64,000 nt of DNA from 'Nostoc azollae' 0708 (GTDB lineage: Bacteria > Cyanobacteriota > Cyanobacteriia > Cyanobacteriales > Nostocaceae): NCBI RefSeq assembly GCF_000196515.1, contig NC_014248.1:1783501-1847500 (forward strand). The letters are read 5' to 3'. Below, in pieces: positions 10,149-20,339 of this stretch; position 1 is the first letter of the stretch; every line of letters starts with the position of its first letter. Below the pieces are notes generated by a model that saw only the letters and a list, made by a program, of their open reading frames with translations, made no database searches and had not been told where the DNA came from. A program made the position numbers and the translations under genes.

Positions 10149-10889
10149 ATGACCTCTACCACAAATATTCCTACATCTGGAATTACTCTTCCAGATCATA
10201 CTCAACTTCCAGAGTTTGATGGTACTTTTGTGATAAATTTTCAGGAGTATCCTCAAAGCATTTTGCTAACAGAATCTACTAGGCCTATTTAACAAAAAAT
10301 TCACCCTGATGGACAATATTGTATAGGTCAATATAGTGGTATTTACTGGCGTATTACTGATGCTCCACAACAGGGTGCAGAAGCACCGGATTGGTTTTAT
10401 GTGCCGAATGTACCGCCTAGTCTCAAAGGTCAAATGTGGCGTTCTTATGTACTTTGGCAAGAGTATATTTCCCCATTCATTGTTTTAGAATTTGTTTCTG
10501 GTAATGTTGATGAAGAACGAGATAAAACTCTGTGGAAAGGGAGATCTTGGATTTATGAACAGGTGATTTATCCTGCTTTTTATGGTATTTACAAAGTGAA
10601 TAAGGCCAGTGTGGAAGTTTATCAGTTGATTGAAGGTAAATAATTATTACCAGCCAATGATCGCGGACATTATCCTGTTGCGGCTTTGGGGGTTGAATTA
10701 GGAATTTGGCAAGGTGAATATCAAAATGTAGAATTGCCTTGGTTACCTTGGTGGGATTTAGATGGTAATTTGTTGTTAAGTAGAGAAGAACCGGCTGAAA
10801 GGGAATACCAACGGGCTGAACAGGAACGTCAGAAAAAAGATCGCCTAATTGCCCAATTACGCTCTTTGGGTATTGAACCAGAAGTATAA
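10149..10889 (+). pseudogene. Uma2-family endonuclease with two in-frame stops
   Basis: A 247-codon frame beginning MTSTTNIPTSGITLPD stays in register to its end at 10889. It is cut by TAA at 10290 and TAA at 10641. The sequence EAPDWFYVPNVPP, SPFIVLEFVSGN and PAFYGIYKVNKASVEVYQL is that of cyanobacterial Uma2 (DUF820) proteins. These have a PD-(D/E)XK nuclease fold and occur in tens of copies per genome. The C-terminus is the usual charged coiled coil (EREYQRAEQERQKKDRLIAQ). The damage is only two point mutations, so the loss looks recent. The function of the family is poorly known. Confidence 0.8.
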
Positions 10890-11087
10890 AATTTAGATCC
10901 CCGACTTTCTGAAGAATCAGGGGATATCATTTCTCTAACTGATAACTGATAAGTAGTCGTGGAAAATAAATTGCACATTTAGAGGAGGAAACAGGGAACC
11001 CTTAAAAGGGAACAGATAAGCAATACAGAGATTTCTGTTTTTCTCAAAAATGTTTAATTAATGTTGCCTAGTTAGTTAACTGATAAC

Positions 11088-12617
11088 TTACCGTGGTCTG
11101 CCTAAGGTGCTGATATAGAGAACTGCTTCATCAGCAGGAATACCCAAAACATCATTGACTTGATCGTCAAAGAAGCCCCCGATACCACTAACACCTATAT
11201 TCAAGCGAATAGCTGCTAAATTAAGCCTTTGTCCTAAATGACCAGCATCCAGATGTAAATAACGGTAAACGCGATCACCATATTGAGCGAGCGCTGTTTT
11301 TAAATCAGCAGTATGAAATATCACTGCTCCCGCATCCCGTCCTAATTCTTGTCCCAAACAAAGGAAGTGTAACTCACGGCGAAAATTCTTAAAGCGAATT
11401 TGTCTTAATTCTTGTGCTTTAGGTGCATAATAGTAACAACCTGAATCAAGTCCTTTAACACCAGAAACAGCAATAAATGTTTCAATTAAACTCAGGTCAA
11501 AGTAATCGGGAGAATTATCTAGGTTTTGGTCAATATAATTTTGTGGTTGGTAAGTAAAATCAAGTAACATCTTAAGTTCATCAAAGGTTAAATTAACTCC
11601 ACTGTAAGCACGAGTAGAACGACGCTTATAGATAGTATTTTCTAATTCTGAAAGATTTCCCCCCCAATGAATTGGTGTCGTAATAGTAGAAAGTTTGTCA
11701 CAAAAGGGAAAATTATATTTATCCTCTAATGTGTTTTCTATTTTTATGGTTGTTAAATTCTGGTAGCTTATGCCAGATTGAATCTGGGTATGAAAATGAA
11801 AATATCTTAGCAGTTCACCATCAGGAATTGAGGGATAACTAGTGTGAATAGTCGAAGGCAATGCAGTTTTTCCCAAAGGCAAATTTTGTTTAACATCTAA
11901 TACATCTGCCAAAGCGATAACAACAGTTGCTCCTTCTTGTTCAGGATCAATATAAAGTAGATCATTGACGGCTTCATCAACAAAACCACCGATTAAATGG
12001 GGGCGATAATCAGTAATTGCTCCGGCTAACTCAATATTGCCTAAAAGATGACCTGTATCTAGAAAAATCCGACGGTAAGCCCTATCTTCATAACGCCATA
12101 CTGAACGATAAAAAACCGCAGTAGTAATGATAGCCAGTTGGGTATTTTCTAAAGTAGGATGCCAAAAACAAGCTGCTTGTAAAGCTTGCCAAACATCATC
12201 TTCCCAATATTGCATTAGAGAATGAGTCCGACACTGATAATTGTAGAGTCCAGCAGGTAACAATGGTGTACCACGAGAAAGCAAATATACCTCAGCAGGA
12301 TATAAACCCCCTGCACTAGGTGCAGATCGCAAATATACCGCGCTTCCCATAGAAGGCATTTTTGCAGTCAGTCCGTAGCTGTGAAATAGTAGTTGGGAAA
12401 GTCTTTGCCACCATTTAGCATCTGGATTATTAGCAAAAGACTCTGGTTGCTGTTGCAAATAGGGTTTAAGGTCATAATCAGAGCCAATTTTGTACTCTTT
12501 AAACGGTACTGGCTGTTTAGCCCAGTCTAACCTCTGACTTTTAGAAGCCAGTGTGTCAGGGTCGTATTTAGTACGCTCATGGTAATGTTGGGCGATTGAT
12601 TGATGTATTTCTGGCAT
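11088..12617 (-). CDS. SagB/ThcOx-type dehydrogenase with two nitroreductase domains
   Basis: Two nitroreductase-like halves lie in one chain of 509 residues. Each half carries the FMN-binding pattern of the SagB family (LRSAPSAGGLYPAEVYLLSR in the first, YKRRSTRAYSGVNL in the second). Each ends in the same motif (GGFVDEAVNDLLYIDPEQEG; GGFFDDQVNDVLGIPADEA). I take the ATG at 12617 (MPEIHQSIAQHYHERTKYDP) rather than an in-frame start 27 codons upstream, because this matches the usual family start. Such flavoenzymes oxidise azolines in RiPP toxins, but stand-alone double-domain copies are common in cyanobacteria with no known substrate. No cyclodehydratase or precursor gene is nearby. Confidence 0.85.
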   Translation of the reverse strand: MPEIHQSIAQHYHERTKYDPDTLASKSQRLDWAKQPVPFKEYKIGSDYDLKPYLQQQPESFANNPDAKWWQRLSQLLFHSYGLTAKMPSMGSAVYLRSAPSAGGLYPAEVYLLSRGTPLLPAGLYNYQCRTHSLMQYWEDDVWQALQAACFWHPTLENTQLAIITTAVFYRSVWRYEDRAYRRIFLDTGHLLGNIELAGAITDYRPHLIGGFVDEAVNDLLYIDPEQEGATVVIALADVLDVKQNLPLGKTALPSTIHTSYPSIPDGELLRYFHFHTQIQSGISYQNLTTIKIENTLEDKYNFPFCDKLSTITTPIHWGGNLSELENTIYKRRSTRAYSGVNLTFDELKMLLDFTYQPQNYIDQNLDNSPDYFDLSLIETFIAVSGVKGLDSGCYYYAPKAQELRQIRFKNFRRELHFLCLGQELGRDAGAVIFHTADLKTALAQYGDRVYRYLHLDAGHLGQRLNLAAIRLNIGVSGIGGFFDDQVNDVLGIPADEAVLYISTLGRPR

Positions 12618-12701
12618 AGTAATTTTAATATCCTCAAGGAGTGTTATTTCTTGATCTTGACATTCATCTGCCTTATTATTTCGTGCTAATGGGTACAATA
12701 A

Positions 12702-12736
12702 ATCAGTTATCAGTTATCAGTTATCAGTTATCAGTT
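12702..12736. repeat. Heptad tandem repeat (ATCAGTT, five copies)
   Basis: Five consecutive ATCAGTT units lie between the divergent SagB-type gene and the hydrolase pseudogene. Short heptad repeats of this kind (STRR) are typical of heterocystous cyanobacterial genomes. Confidence 0.9.
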
Positions 12737-12775
12737 TCTTGAGTTTTCACCATTCCCTGTTACTGATTATCAATC

Positions 12776-13627
12776 ATGAATTACCAAAGCATACCTGTAC
12801 GTAAAAGCATAACAATAGAGGATATGGAAATTTCTTACTTGGAATGGAACCAAGGTGAAAAACCATTGCTGTTATTACATGGTATGGCTGACAATGCCTT
12901 AGTTTGGTCTACCTTGGGAAATTATTTAGCGGCAGATTATCATATAGTCGCACCAGATATGCGTGGTCATAGAGAGAGTAGTAAACCAGAAAGAGATTAT
13001 AGTTTTGAGAGTGTGATCACAGACCTGGAAACATTAATGGATACACTAGGATGGACTACTGCTCATGTCGTCAGTCATTCTTGGACAGGTAAATTAGCAG
13101 CCATCTGGGCTAGAGAAGATCCAGAATGCTTACAGAGTATCACCCTGGCAGATCCAATTTTCATTTGGAAAATGCCCAACTTCTTGAAATTAATATTTCC
13201 CCTCTTGTACAGCGTTTTACGTTTCCTCAAAAGTATGGGACCATTTGCAACTTATGAAGAAGCCGAACAAAAAATCAGACAACTCAGTCAATATCAAAGC
13301 TAGAGTTCCATACAACAGCAAGTTTTTCAAGCTGGAATTGAACAAAAACCTGGTGGAAGTTGGGGTAGCAAATTTACCATCGCTGCCCGTGACGGCATTT
13401 TTGACGCAGTTATGCAAGTACCAGGTTTTATCACCCCAGTTGATGTTCCTGCCCTCTTTATACAACCAGAAAAAGGAGTAAACCGCCAAAATTGGCAAAT
13501 TCAACCCTACAAAACCAACCTCAAAAACCTCACACTCAAGAAAGTTCCCGGTAATCATTGGCCATTTTTAACCAAACCAGAAGAATTTAATCAAACGGTA
13601 GCCGAATTCTTAGCAGAACAAAAATGA
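12776..13627 (+). pseudogene. Alpha/beta hydrolase interrupted by one amber codon
   Basis: The frame runs from MNYQSIPVRKSITIEDMEIS to EFLAEQK with a single TAG at 13301. The fold signature is clear: LLLLHGMADNALVW (oxyanion strand), APDMRGHRES, and a nucleophile elbow reading VVSHSWTGK instead of the usual GHSxGG. The catalytic His region is VPGNHWPFLTKPEEF. Apart from the stop, the remainder keeps its frame to the end. The enzyme would be a soluble esterase or lyase-like hydrolase of unknown substrate. The altered elbow suggests relaxed selection before or since the stop arose. Confidence 0.8.
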
Positions 13628-13675
13628 GATAATCTCAAATTGGTAATGGGTAATTGGTAATTGGTTTCTATTCTC

Positions 13676-13704
13676 TAGTCCCTAGTCCCCTAGTCCCCAG
13701 TCCC
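13676..13704. repeat. TAGTCCC-type heptad repeat
   Basis: Three to four copies of TAGTCCC(C) lie directly upstream of the Ser/Thr kinase pseudogene. They are of the same short tandem repeat class found elsewhere in the window. Confidence 0.8.
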
Positions 13705-13708
13705 TATT

Positions 13709-14744
13709 ATGAGTCTTTGTATTAACCCGATTTGTCCTCAACCTAACCACCCCAACAACGATGAGAACTGCTTGTGTCAAAGTTGTGGTTCTCAATTGGA
13801 ATTATTAGGCCGTTATCGGGTACTCCGATTATTAAGTGAGAAAGCTGCGTTTAGCAAAGTCTATGAAGAATATCAATAAGACATACCAAAAATTATCAAA
13901 ATTACCAAACAAGAATTGCCCAATAATAGCAAAGCTGTCTCACTATTTCAGCAAGAAATAAATGTCATAGAACAATTACACCATCCTGGTATTCCCCAAG
14001 CAGAAGGGTACTTTCCATATCAAACCAGAGCAGGTTTAACCTTGCATTACATGGTGATAGAAAAAACTGAAGGACCCAATTTAGAACAATGTCTAAAACA
14101 ACAACAAAACAGCCCCATTTCTGAAGGATAAGCCTTAGCTTGGTTAAAACAATTAGCAGAAATCTTAGGCTTAGTTCAGAACCAACAATATCTGCATCGA
14201 GATATTAAACCAGCCAATATTATGATTCGCCCAGATGGGTAGTTAGTATTAATTATTTTGGCTAAAGCAGGTAAAATACTAGGAACTATGTAGCTAATAA
14301 TGGCGGTGTGATATCCATTTCATCATCTGGCTATAGTCCCAGAGAAAACATGCATGGTCAGGCCATTCCCCAATCAGATTTTTTTGCATTAGGAAGCACC
14401 TTTGTATTTTTATTAAGAGGATGTCAACCTGCTCAATTATATGATTCTCACCTGGGTATTATAAAATGGCGACATTTAGCAAATCATGTTTCCCCATTAC
14501 TATTATATTTTATTGATTGGTTAATGTTAAATGGAATTCATCAACTTCCTCAAAATTCCAGAAAAATATTAGATAAATTGACAGAACTAGAAAATTAACT
14601 TATAGGAAGTACCTCAGCAACAGTGAATATAGTCGGTGGTTTAACCACAGAAATCCTCCACCAAACAACCACCAATCAAACAGTTAAACCACCACAACAA
14701 CCACCTAAAAATTACCATTATTAGCCTGGTTCACCTTCCTTAAA
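13709..14744 (+). pseudogene. 4-Cys-prefix Ser/Thr protein kinase, broken and cut by an IS
   Basis: The start MSLCINPICPQPNHPNND carries the zinc-binding 4-Cys prefix (with CQSCGSQLELLGRYRVLRLL) of a cyanobacterial Hanks-type kinase family. In-frame stops follow EEYQ and SEG. The catalytic loop YLHRDIKPANIMI is still readable. After RPDG comes a TAG, and the DFG region is lost in a frameshift. A later frame gives SSGYSPRENMHGQAIPQSDF. The tail ends in a membrane segment (KLPLLAWFTFL) that runs straight into the left end of IS1634 copy 1 at 14745. A possible C-terminal half lies 20 kb away, at the right end of copy 3. Confidence 0.8.
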
Positions 14745-16684
14745 CCCACATTCTGCACCCTAAACTGCCACAGAGAGAAATTACGGAGAGAGAAAATCCA
14801 AGGGAGCATAAAGACAAACATATGCAGTGAAAAAAGGCATTGGAGAAACAGTAAAGCACCAAAAATAGCATCCAAAGCCTCAATAAGGAGCAATGAGAAA
14901 GAACACCGCCCAGAGGAGTCAACAGATAAATGAAGATATTCAAGAGATAACTCATAACTTAGACTAATAAATCGAAGTAAAAAAGAAATTATGGACATAG
15001 TAAAATAGAGCTATAAATCAAAGATATGAGGTTATTTTCTCACGGAAACTAAATTAATAGAGAGAAAAATTAGGTAAGTAATTGATAGTAGGGAAAACAA
15101 TGCTCTGGTAAAAGATTCATAATGAAATCTCTCTCTTGACTCCAGTGAGAGATCTGTTTTTATGGGTTAAGTGTAACTAAATGAATAGACTGAAAGCATG
15201 GAAAAATCCAGTGTAAAGTGGGGCGGTTAGTTGGTTTACCCAATTGATTTTTAGTTTTGATTTAGACTCTCTCAAAGTGGTTCTAACTTGTCGTTGAGCT
15301 AAAGTATAAACCAGCAGACATAAACCCATAATCATTCCCAGGGACTCTATTCTCTCTGGACTTTATAGGAAAATACTGTCTGCAAAAAATAAATTGTTTT
15401 AATAGTTTAGATAACTCCTTGATAGCATCAGCTTCACCAGCAAATTTTTCTGGTGATAACTTTTTCAAATCTTGCATAGCTTTTGATTGTGCCTTGGTAA
15501 TTGTTTGTGAGAGTTTACCCAGGTCTGATTCTCTTCTTTCTTGACTTTGCACTACTAACCATCTTTGTTCTATTCCTGGATAATTTACTGTTTCTGAAGC
15601 TAGTTTATATCCGGGTAAGTTACTATCAACAAATTCTAGTTCTGGTAATGTTGATATTAATCATTGTGCTGATTTTACGCTTAATGGTACTGGAGATAAC
15701 CAGCTTAAATCTGACATCATTTTTAGATTTGATTCTGTATATAAGGCCCAGTCTGCTACTATGAGACTGTTAAATTTTAATTGTTTTTGTTACTCTACTA
15801 CTATTTTACCAAGGCATGATGAATCTGCTTGGTTTCCCGGTGCTAGTTTTAAAAATATATATTGGTATGTCTCCATCTACTGAACATATCATCTCTATGA
15901 TGAACTGTTTTAACTCCGGTATATGGTCACCAGAATAACCGTAGGTGATAGTTATTTCTTTTGGTGATTTTACTGCTGATTCTTCTAGTTCTTGATTATT
16001 TCCTAGTTTTTGACTCTCACATATTACTTCTGGTAAGATGGTATTATATTGCCCATATATGTACATTTATGATGAGTCTAGATGCCCTGCTCATAGGGAT
16101 ACTCCAAATTTTTGGGCTGCTTTTAAGGCGACAATAAAAGATATTCTATCCAATCTTTTTATAAATAGTGTATCCATGACTCTCCCCAGTTTATCGTCCT
16201 TGAGATATTCTGGTTTTACTCCTGCTCTTATTAGATGGTCACAGGGGATTGTTTCAAAATCTTAGGGAAATATCATATATAAGGGTTTTTATACAAATCC
16301 TAACCCGTTTATTATCATGGGTTTTACTAAATGACCCGGACTCACTTTCTCTCCAATTTCAAGGATTATTTCTACTACTCCTATGATGTCTATTATTCCT
16401 GCTACTATACCTAAATGGTCTAGGTTTTGAATTTCCATTTTTTGAAGCTTTGATTCCATAACAGAATTATCCACAACTCCTGTTGTGATTCAATCATTTC
16501 TTCTTCTGTTCTAATTTAATTTTTAAATCATTAAATTTTCTTTTCTTTTATCTTCTTTACAAAACTTTATTCTCTCACTCTATTGCCATTTTAATCATAC
16601 TATTCTCATTAAGCCTTTTCTTCCTTGAATGAGCTTTAGTTCTTGTGTACTAATATCTGTGACAGTTAGGGTGCCGAAGGTGGG
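14745..16684 (-). mobile_element. IS1634-family element, copy 1 (internally deleted)
   Basis: Bounded on the left by CCCACATTCTGCACC and on the right by GGTGCCGAAGGTGGG, imperfect inverted ends shared with copies 2 and 3. At 1940 bases it is about 260 shorter than the others, because of a deletion in the transposase after the codons for LSKLLKQF. The left flank is the Ser/Thr kinase and the right flank is an SMP-30-like gene. The flanking hexamers CTTAAA and ATATAA differ, so the two flanks do not come from one simple insertion. Confidence 0.85.
15070..16474 (-). pseudogene. IS1634-family transposase remnant, copy 1
   Basis: Reads MDNSVMESKLQKMEIQNLDH, then LGIVAGIIDIIGVVEII and MIINGLGFV before a stop. 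Later pieces are TITYGYSGDHIPELKQF and SQERRESDLGKLSQTI. These are the DUF4277 and DDE parts of IS1634-type transposases. Stops after LGFV, after IFP and in the stretch before the HxY-like region are the same as in copies 2 and 3. A deletion also removes part of the DDE domain. Confidence 0.85.
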
Positions 16685-17295
16685 ATATAATGCGCCCCGC
16701 TGGAAATATTAAATGCAGCTGTATCTGAAATATACAAGAGGCTTTCATCAGGACTACACGCCACTCCGTTAGGATGCACCATATCTGTCACTACAGGATA
16801 AATCTCACCTGTTGGTGGTTCAAAGCGATATACGTAACTTCCAGCTTGTTCTTGTTCGCCACCATACCCTTGATTTGGCTCGGTAATTCCGGATCGGTAA
16901 ACCAAGTTCTGCCGTTGCTTTTGACAACCAAATCATTGGGGCTATTGAGGCGTTTACCTTGGTAGTGATCGGCTAAAACCTTCCACTCTCAATCGTGTTC
17001 CTGGCGGAAAATAGCATGCAAACTAAAGGAACAAGCAACTATACGACCTTCCAAGTGTCGGTAATTACCGCTTTGGTAATCAGATGAGTCATGTAGGATA
17101 GTTACACTGTTACTAGGATTCTAATACAGTAGACGATTGCCATGAGCATCACTCCACATAACGCTATCATCTTCTTGGATATAAACAGGGCCTTCACTGT
17201 GAACTGCGCCTTTAGCCAGCTTTTGCCGTGAAGCATGTGGGTATGGGGATAGGATAGCAAGCAGGCTCGCCATGAATCTCTATGGCTTTAGCCAT
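16685..17295 (-). pseudogene. SMP-30/gluconolactonase-like protein, N-terminal half
   Basis: The start at 17295 (ATG GCT AAA GCC) has a strong AGGAGG 5 bases upstream. The translation includes LAKGAVHSEGPVYIQEDDSV, MWSDAHGNRLLY, WKVLADHYQGKRLNSPNDLV, VVKSNGRTWFTDP, MVHPNGVACSPDESLLYISD and TAAFNISSGAHYI. These are the beta-propeller repeats of the SMP-30/LRE sugar-lactonase family, with several stops and frameshifts. It is cut off by IS1634 copy 1 at the hexamer ATATAA. The probable C-terminal half lies against copy 2 at 25741-25916. Confidence 0.75.
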
Positions 17296-17377
17296 AAGAA
17301 CCTCCTGTTATTTAACTTAGTACCTGATTACGGGACGTAAACAAAAATCAAGCCTAAATGAAATGTAGCCCAAACTG

Positions 17378-18455
17378 GCCTGGTGAGAAGGAAACACGTC
17401 CGGATTCAAGTTGAACTAATCAATCAATAAATAGAAAAGATATGGCTGTTCTAAACGCTTATAAAGCTTCAGTAAAAGTATTCAGAGGTTTCTTAGCCCA
17501 CCTTGGTCTTAATCCTCCAGTCCACTGATGGCAAAGAATAAAAGTGTAGGCATAGAAAACCAAGATAAAATGGTGCAGTAAACTGCTGTTATCTCGCACT
17601 TGATATCCTTTGAGTCCTAACCATCCCTTGGCTTCCCTGTAAAAAACTTCTACCCAATTTTTTTGAGAATATGTATTGACTATCCACTGGGGTGTGACAA
17701 TTGATGAAGAAACATTGGTCATAAAGTGGTCAATATCAGTAGTGGCTTGAGAGAAACTAGAAGCGTCGATGACTCTAGCAATATTGTCCTTTCCAGTTAA
17801 GGCTGACATTTCTACTTCTTTAGTTACTACCCATAATTTTCTGGATTTATCTAACTCCAGCTGAATTTATGTAAAAGCCTCCTGGGATAAACTTTGTGCT
17901 AATTTATCTAACCTAATTATTTTCAGATTTATTAATTTAATTCCTAACTCAGGTTTATTCTCAAATAGAGGGTCTTGTTTCCCTTTGGGTAAAGAATCAC
18001 CGTGGTGATCTGACTCTATATCTAATGGTAAACTTTTACTACCATCATCATAGATGTGTTTTTACTACTAATTATTCCATTATCCCTTTTCCCAATTTCT
18101 CCAATATATTTTCCTCCTACTCCATCCCTAAAATTCCTGCTCTTTCTATGGCCATAATCATCAACTATTAAGCTAAATCCTCTGGTGATTCTCCTCTGAT
18201 TACACTTGTTCATAATCTCTAACCGACGGTCATTGACTTGGGAACTGGACCAAGGTGCTTCAGTTAAAACGTGGTGTAATCGGTGGTAGGTCACCCCTAG
18301 GGCATTCTCTGCCATTTGAAATAGGTTTTTTCTATCACTTTCACCCAATCATCCCCCTAAATAATGTCTAAACTCTCTTCTTTCAGCTTGATGAGTAAAT
18401 ACATCATCAAACTTTCAAACCATGGTGCCATTGCTGGGGCAGTGGTTTCTTTCAT
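17378..18455 (-). pseudogene. IS701-family transposase remnant, copy A
   Basis: Collinear with the intact copy B transposase (22843-24090). It reads RKNLFQMAENALGVTYHRLH, VNDRRLEIMNKCNQRR, ITRGFSLIVDDYGHRK and, after frame breaks, WIVNTYSQKNWVEVFYREAK and GWLGLKGYQVRDNSSLL. Several frameshifts, stops and a central deletion make it non-functional. Confidence 0.85.
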
Positions 18456-18456
18456 C

Positions 18457-18550
18457 AGCTTCTTTTAACGTGAAAGCTATACCGAAATCCCATTATACTC
18501 CTTAGCTTCTTTTAACGTGAAAGCTATACCGAAATCCCATTATACTCCTT
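18457..18550. repeat. 47-base tandem duplication upstream of the IS701-A transposase
   Basis: The unit starting AGCTTCTTTTAACGTGAAAG spans 18457-18503 and is repeated at 18504-18550. Copy B has the unit only once (about 24094-24140). The duplication therefore arose in copy A, between the transposase start and the right end of the element. Confidence 0.9.
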
Positions 18551-18579
18551 CTTACTCTTAACTTTTGTTTAAGTCCCGT

Positions 18580-18773
18580 TAGTAAGTTCGCTGTGGATAA
18601 GCATCACCAACAGTCTGCCAATCAAGAAGAAAATAAAAGTCCTCACCATATATATACTGAACGCTGATTACCTTATGGTCGCTCCTGACGCTGAGCTGTC
18701 GTTGCCAGTTATTCTCTGACTCGTTTTTAGGCTCTCTATCTTCGGTTATATTTTCACTAGAATTATGTGTCAT
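18580..18773 (-). pseudogene. coxA: Cytochrome c oxidase subunit I, 5' fragment
   Basis: The frame starts MTHNSSENITEDREP at 18773, 23 bases after the coxB stop. It carries LSVRSDHKVISVQYI, the N-terminal signature of haem-copper oxidase subunit I. A one-base frameshift follows, and then the first membrane span (TFIFFLIGRLLVMLIHSEL) in the next frame. IS701 copy A cuts it at residue 60 or so. The catalytic membrane helices and haem ligands are all missing. Subunit III is not found either. Confidence 0.75.
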
Positions 18774-18796
18774 TAATTACTTTCCTTTCATTAGCA

Positions 18797-19713
18797 TTAG
18801 CCCTTTGGGCGGCTCCCTTGGAGTATCGCTCTTTGTTCAGGTACAACAGTGTACCAGTTGCTCTTAAAGAATGTTTTGGGCGGCTGGGTATACTCAGCTA
18901 CTGCCTGATTTTTAATGCTTGTTGGTTCGTATTGGGCTTGACTAAGCCACTGCTTATATTGTTAAAGAGATTTAATATCTACATTAGTATCCATTCAAGC
19001 AAAATAAGTACCGCTGAATAGAGAATCCTTAAGCGTGTATTTGCCTATGCGAGTGGGTGTAACTACAAGATCTACGTCGCGTCCAGGGACAATATATTGC
19101 TGTACGCGGAACTCAGGGACGTAAAAAGTGTGGAGTACCTCCTTGGCGTGCATATTCAAGGGAGTACGACGACTGACAGGTAAGTGTAATGTAATTCATT
19201 ACTGGTAATATTATTTGGATATCTGAAAGACCAATCCCACTGCTTCACGAAAACATCAATGCTTTCAGCTGCTGGTTTAGGTTTGTCATCACTGCCTACA
19301 GCATAGGCTGGTTCTTCTAGAGGTGTATGCAAGTGTACAACTTGCCCTAAAATCAAAATATTTAATTGCTGATAAATATTGAAGCCTTGGAAAGCAAGCC
19401 ATCAAACTAGCAATGTTGGAGTGGCTGTCCATAAAAGTCCTAGTTTTAAATCGCCTCTTGATGGATGTCCCTCACTGTAGTCATTTGGACGTGCGCGGAA
19501 GAAAAGTACTGAGTACACCATCATGCTTATAAGCGGAAGAATAATAAATGCACCAATAGCAGTTAAGAAGCTAAACAAACTATCTACTTTTTGTGCTTCT
19601 GCTGTAGCTTCAATAGGCATCCAAGAATACGCTATCTGTCCAATCCAATGGCTGACGACAAGCAAAACTGCAATATAGCCAGCTATTAGTAAATACTCTA
19701 AAAATCTAGACAT
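18797..19713 (-). pseudogene. coxB: Cytochrome c oxidase subunit II with several stops
   Basis: It begins MSRFLEYLLIAGYIAVLLVV and has two N-terminal membrane spans as in CoxB. An in-frame TGA follows TPTLLV. Then come GQVVHLHTPLEEPAY, VDVFVKQWDWSFRYP-like sequence (IDVFVKQWDWSFRYP), and after a frameshift HAKEVLHTFYVPEFRVQQYI and PGRDVDLVVTPTRIGKYTL. Further stops replace Trp in YFA*MDTN and Gln in KSL*QYK. It closes at 18797. The CuA-binding Cys pair of standard aa3 oxidases is not seen, as in the alternative respiratory oxidases. Part of a heterocyst-type cox cluster, now dead. Confidence 0.8.
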
Positions 19714-19733
19714 ACACTTACAATACTTCTCGT

Positions 19734-20339
19734 TTATTTAGGTAGTAAGTCTGGGTTTGCGCCCTCTTGGACTAACTTAGCAGCAGTAACGTGAACCCCG
19801 AATTCCGATCCTAATTGCCCTCCTAAAGTGCCGTGAATGTACAAGATACCCATGATTACAATCCCTACTAACAAGTAAAACCACTGTACTTGTCTGGAAG
19901 CACCTTTACGCCAGTGGTAGCGTTGCAAGCCTCTCCAGAAAGTCATGGCAACAATTACCCCCAACAGCAGAACCCCACCCACACCATGTAACAGCAGTGT
20001 CCAAGAGGCGTTTAAGCCCCAATCACTTTTTTGATTAATTGGTGCATTTGTCAGTAGTAGCTCACAGAAACCAAAGGCGACGGTGAAAAATGTGACAATA
20101 GATGCTCCTAGCAGGTTGTACCAACCAACATCAAAGAAGCCAGAACGGATAGCAGGAAGACCCAAAAATCTGAAGATTGGTCGTTCTATAGGAAAAATAG
20201 CTCCTGCTATGTCAAATAAGATGGCGATGATGAATAAACCTAATGTCAGATGCACCAGTTGTGGATGCATAGGAATTTCGTAAGGTAGCCCGTTAGTGCC
20301 TAACCTCAATCCTAAAGAGTCAATCCATTGTGAGTTCAT
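19734..20339 (-). CDS. DUF2231 membrane protein, second of a pair
   Basis: The 201-residue protein has four predicted membrane helices (LVHLTLGLFIIAILFDIAGA, LLGASIVTFFTVAFGFCELL, LLHGVGGVLLLGVIVAMTFW, WFYLLVGIVIMGILYIHGTL) and the MHPQLVHLTLG motif of DUF2231. Its start overlaps the stop of the upstream paralogue by 4 bases, and coxB follows after 20 bases, so the four genes form one operon. Such pairs precede alternative cox genes in filamentous cyanobacteria and are thought to be accessory or electron-transfer subunits. Its frame is intact although the oxidase downstream is destroyed. Confidence 0.8.
   Translation of the reverse strand: MNSQWIDSLGLRLGTNGLPYEIPMHPQLVHLTLGLFIIAILFDIAGAIFPIERPIFRFLGLPAIRSGFFDVGWYNLLGASIVTFFTVAFGFCELLLTNAPINQKSDWGLNASWTLLLHGVGGVLLLGVIVAMTFWRGLQRYHWRKGASRQVQWFYLLVGIVIMGILYIHGTLGGQLGSEFGVHVTAAKLVQEGANPDLLPK

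Larger units (their letters stand above)
17330..18579 (-). mobile_element. IS701-family element, copy A (dead)
   Basis: The ends match as inverted repeats: ACGGGACGTAAACAAAA on the left, and the reverse complement of the right end reads ACGGGACTTAAACAAAA. The right end lies inside coxA. The left end lies just upstream of the SMP-30 start. No matching target duplication is seen, so sequence next to the element has been lost, including the rest of coxA. Confidence 0.75.
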
